Made by a program: the position numbers and the translations under genes
The notes under the pieces: generated by a model
Database searches by the model: none
Seen by the model: only the letters and a program-made list of their open reading frames with translations
What the model was told of the DNA's origin: nothing
Assembly (NCBI GenBank): GCA_003550305.1
Contig: QKYT01000437.1
Coordinates: 1-64,000 of the forward strand
Direction: 5' to 3'
Source of the DNA: Glomus cerebriforme
Taxonomy: Eukaryota; Glomeromycota; Glomeromycetes; Glomerales; Glomeraceae
Length of the DNA: 64,000 bases
Shown here: piece by piece, positions 62,492 to 64,000 of the stretch
Position numbering within the stretch: position 1 is the stretch's first letter
Layout of the letters: every line of letters starts with the position of its first letter

Positions 62492-64000
62492 ATTTATTCT
62501 ATTATAAAAAAAAAAATATTAAAAAAATCAAAATCAATTCAATATTATAAAATGAAATAATTTTTAAAAAGAGTTTCTATATATAATTTTACCTATCTAA
62601 TTCAATCAAATGCCCATATATAAAAAAAAAAAGAAAATTTAGAAAACGGTTAAAAATTTAAAATTTAAACGGTTAAAATTCAAAATTTAGTACGTACTCA
62701 AAAGCAAGAAGAAAAAAAACATAAATATTATTTACCAAAAAAAAAATCTAAATATCTAATAGATGACTCCCAAGTGATATAAACGAATGAAATTTAAAAT
62801 CTTCGATTAGTAAACCGCATCAAATTAATTTTTTCTGTAATAAAATAATATAAAATAGAATTAATAAAGAAAGAAATAAAAAAAAAATCTTCTAAATTTA
62901 TCAGATACGTTAACTAATATGAGAGAATTCGTTCTTGCCTGTTTTTTTTTTAAAAAAAAAGCAAAAAGATATTAGATATTTGTAATTAAATGGATTTAAA
63001 AATAATTTTTTTTTAAAAAAAAGTTGTTACTTATTAAAGGAAATAGGAAACGGCGTGGGAAAATGGCGTGGGTAAAAAAAAAGATTGATTATATTATTTT
63101 GAATTATTAAAGACAAAAAAACGAAATAAAAACCGACGTAGAAATCGAAAAAACAACACGTCTAAAGCAGTAAAAAAAAAAATCAGACGACTAACTTTTC
63201 GCGAGAATCTTTTATATTGGATGTAACATCATGTAATACAAATCACGTAACACAAGTAAAACTCTTTACCTGCATAGCATTGTCATACAATACAGAATGA
63301 ATTACAGAAATTCCGCGAGATCGACAGTGTAAAGCTTGGCCCAGCTAAATTTAGACATTTTACCGCTTCATTCATTCCGCATATTCCCATATTAATTGAA
63401 TTTTGAATGACGATTCTTTATACGAACTACACGTGGCTGACGTGTGATTTTTTCAAGTAAAATTAAAGTTATTCTACGATAATTGATAACATATGAATTT
63501 CAATTCTTTAACTTGTTTTACCAATGTTACTACTCGGGTGGAATTATACAAATTTATCAAAATTCGTTTAAAAATATGCATGTGATTTTGTAGGACGAAG
63601 TTAGCAACAGGTGAAGGGCTTTTTCTGGATTCACTGCTGATCGGTGGAAGGCTTTCATCTTGCAACACTATTAATATGGGAATATAATATTTGTTAACAA
63701 AAAAAAAATAAATATATTTGATTCAAATTATTAACGACAATATTCAATATTTCAGTATAACATTTCATCCAATAATAACTCAGAAATAGTGATTACCAGT
63801 TAAAAAAAATTAACGCAAAAATGGTTAACAGTTAATTAAAATTTATAAATTTATCAATCTAATATGAAATCATTATGTGTCGTTATAATTTTTATCAATT
63901 TAAGATTCAAAATTTATTCCAATATGGAAATTTTGAGGAAATTGTAAATAAAAATAAATTAATAATTTTTTAAAAAATAAATTACTACTGTATAATACAT
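62426..64000. other. Intergenic to the window end
   Basis: It begins with a TA run (62448-62490) just upstream of the F-box ATG and has many A tracts. A minus-strand stretch near 63600-63668 reads LQDESLPPISSESRKSPSPV after an acceptor-like TTAATAG. It might be one exon of a gene beyond this window or chance. Nothing else is recognised. Confidence 0.4.

Noticed and set aside
63474..63668. 64-codon minus frame at the window end
   Set aside because: Begins with TTG. It might be one exon of a gene but has no partner exon in the window.
1..64000. CRISPR arrays, prokaryotic operons, Shine-Dalgarno sites
   Set aside because: The window is eukaryotic with spliced genes. The repeats present do not have CRISPR spacing.

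Overview
The window is nuclear DNA from a very AT-rich (roughly three-quarters A+T), intron-rich fungus. Short introns with GT...AG borders, asparagine/glutamine runs, homopolymer tracts, several MATA-HMG/HMG-box genes, a tyrosine-kinase-like gene with DLG in place of DFG and F-box relics together suggest an arbuscular mycorrhizal fungus close to Rhizophagus irregularis. That is my inference from gene families; no search was run. There are no operons: each gene has its own introns and the genes are widely spaced.

Layout. 0.2-1.2 kb: F-box/LRR relic. 1.5-10.8 kb (-): a seven-exon FMP27/Hobbit/BLTP2-type bridge-like lipid transfer protein, about 2,930 aa after splicing. 11.3-17.2 kb: a segmental tandem duplication, with an intact HMG-box gene in the first copy (12.4-12.9 kb, -) and a broken one in the second (15.7-16.1 kb, -). 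19.4-20.4 kb (+): second HMG gene. 21.4-21.9 kb: decayed gene. 22.8-24.7 kb (-): URI1/Bud27-type prefoldin, seven exons. 25.0-25.2 kb: small coding relic. 25.6-27.6 kb (-): unknown single-pass membrane protein. 28.6 kb (-): tRNA-Pro(CGG). 29.8-31.1 kb: TPR relic. 33.4-35.9 kb (+): amino acid permease-type transporter, seven exons. 37.1-38.5 kb (-): unknown polytopic membrane protein, six exons. 40.0-40.6 kb (-): small protein with a TFIIS central domain. 41-46.9 kb: gene-poor DNA with hairpin elements, minisatellite-like DNA and one coding relic. 46.9-49.0 kb (-): LisH/LUFS coregulator of Flo8/SomA type, seven exons. 51.9-52.5 kb (+): HMG-box protein with a C-terminal four-cysteine knuckle. 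53.0-53.3 kb: a hAT-like MITE with a perfect 8-bp target duplication. 55.4-57.6 kb (+): protein kinase gene with two frameshifts. 59.1-59.3 kb: relic of the start of a second copy of that kinase. 61.2-62.4 kb (-): F-box protein with a cysteine-rich C-terminus.

The conserved housekeeping genes (lipid bridge, URI, transporter, TFIIS-like, LUFS) are intact in sequence and splice into frames that close exactly. The expanded families (HMG, F-box, kinase, TPR) are present as a mixture of intact, duplicated and broken copies. Between them lie short palindromic, MITE-like elements. Two single N positions (15495, 49360) sit between near-identical direct repeats and are probably unmerged contig joins.

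Splice junctions are my own readings from GT/AG borders and frame continuity; no transcripts were available. I did not find a convincing new multi-gene system. The most informative observations are the hAT-like MITE, the HMG segmental duplication, the HMG plus zinc-knuckle protein and the F-box plus 23-cysteine protein.
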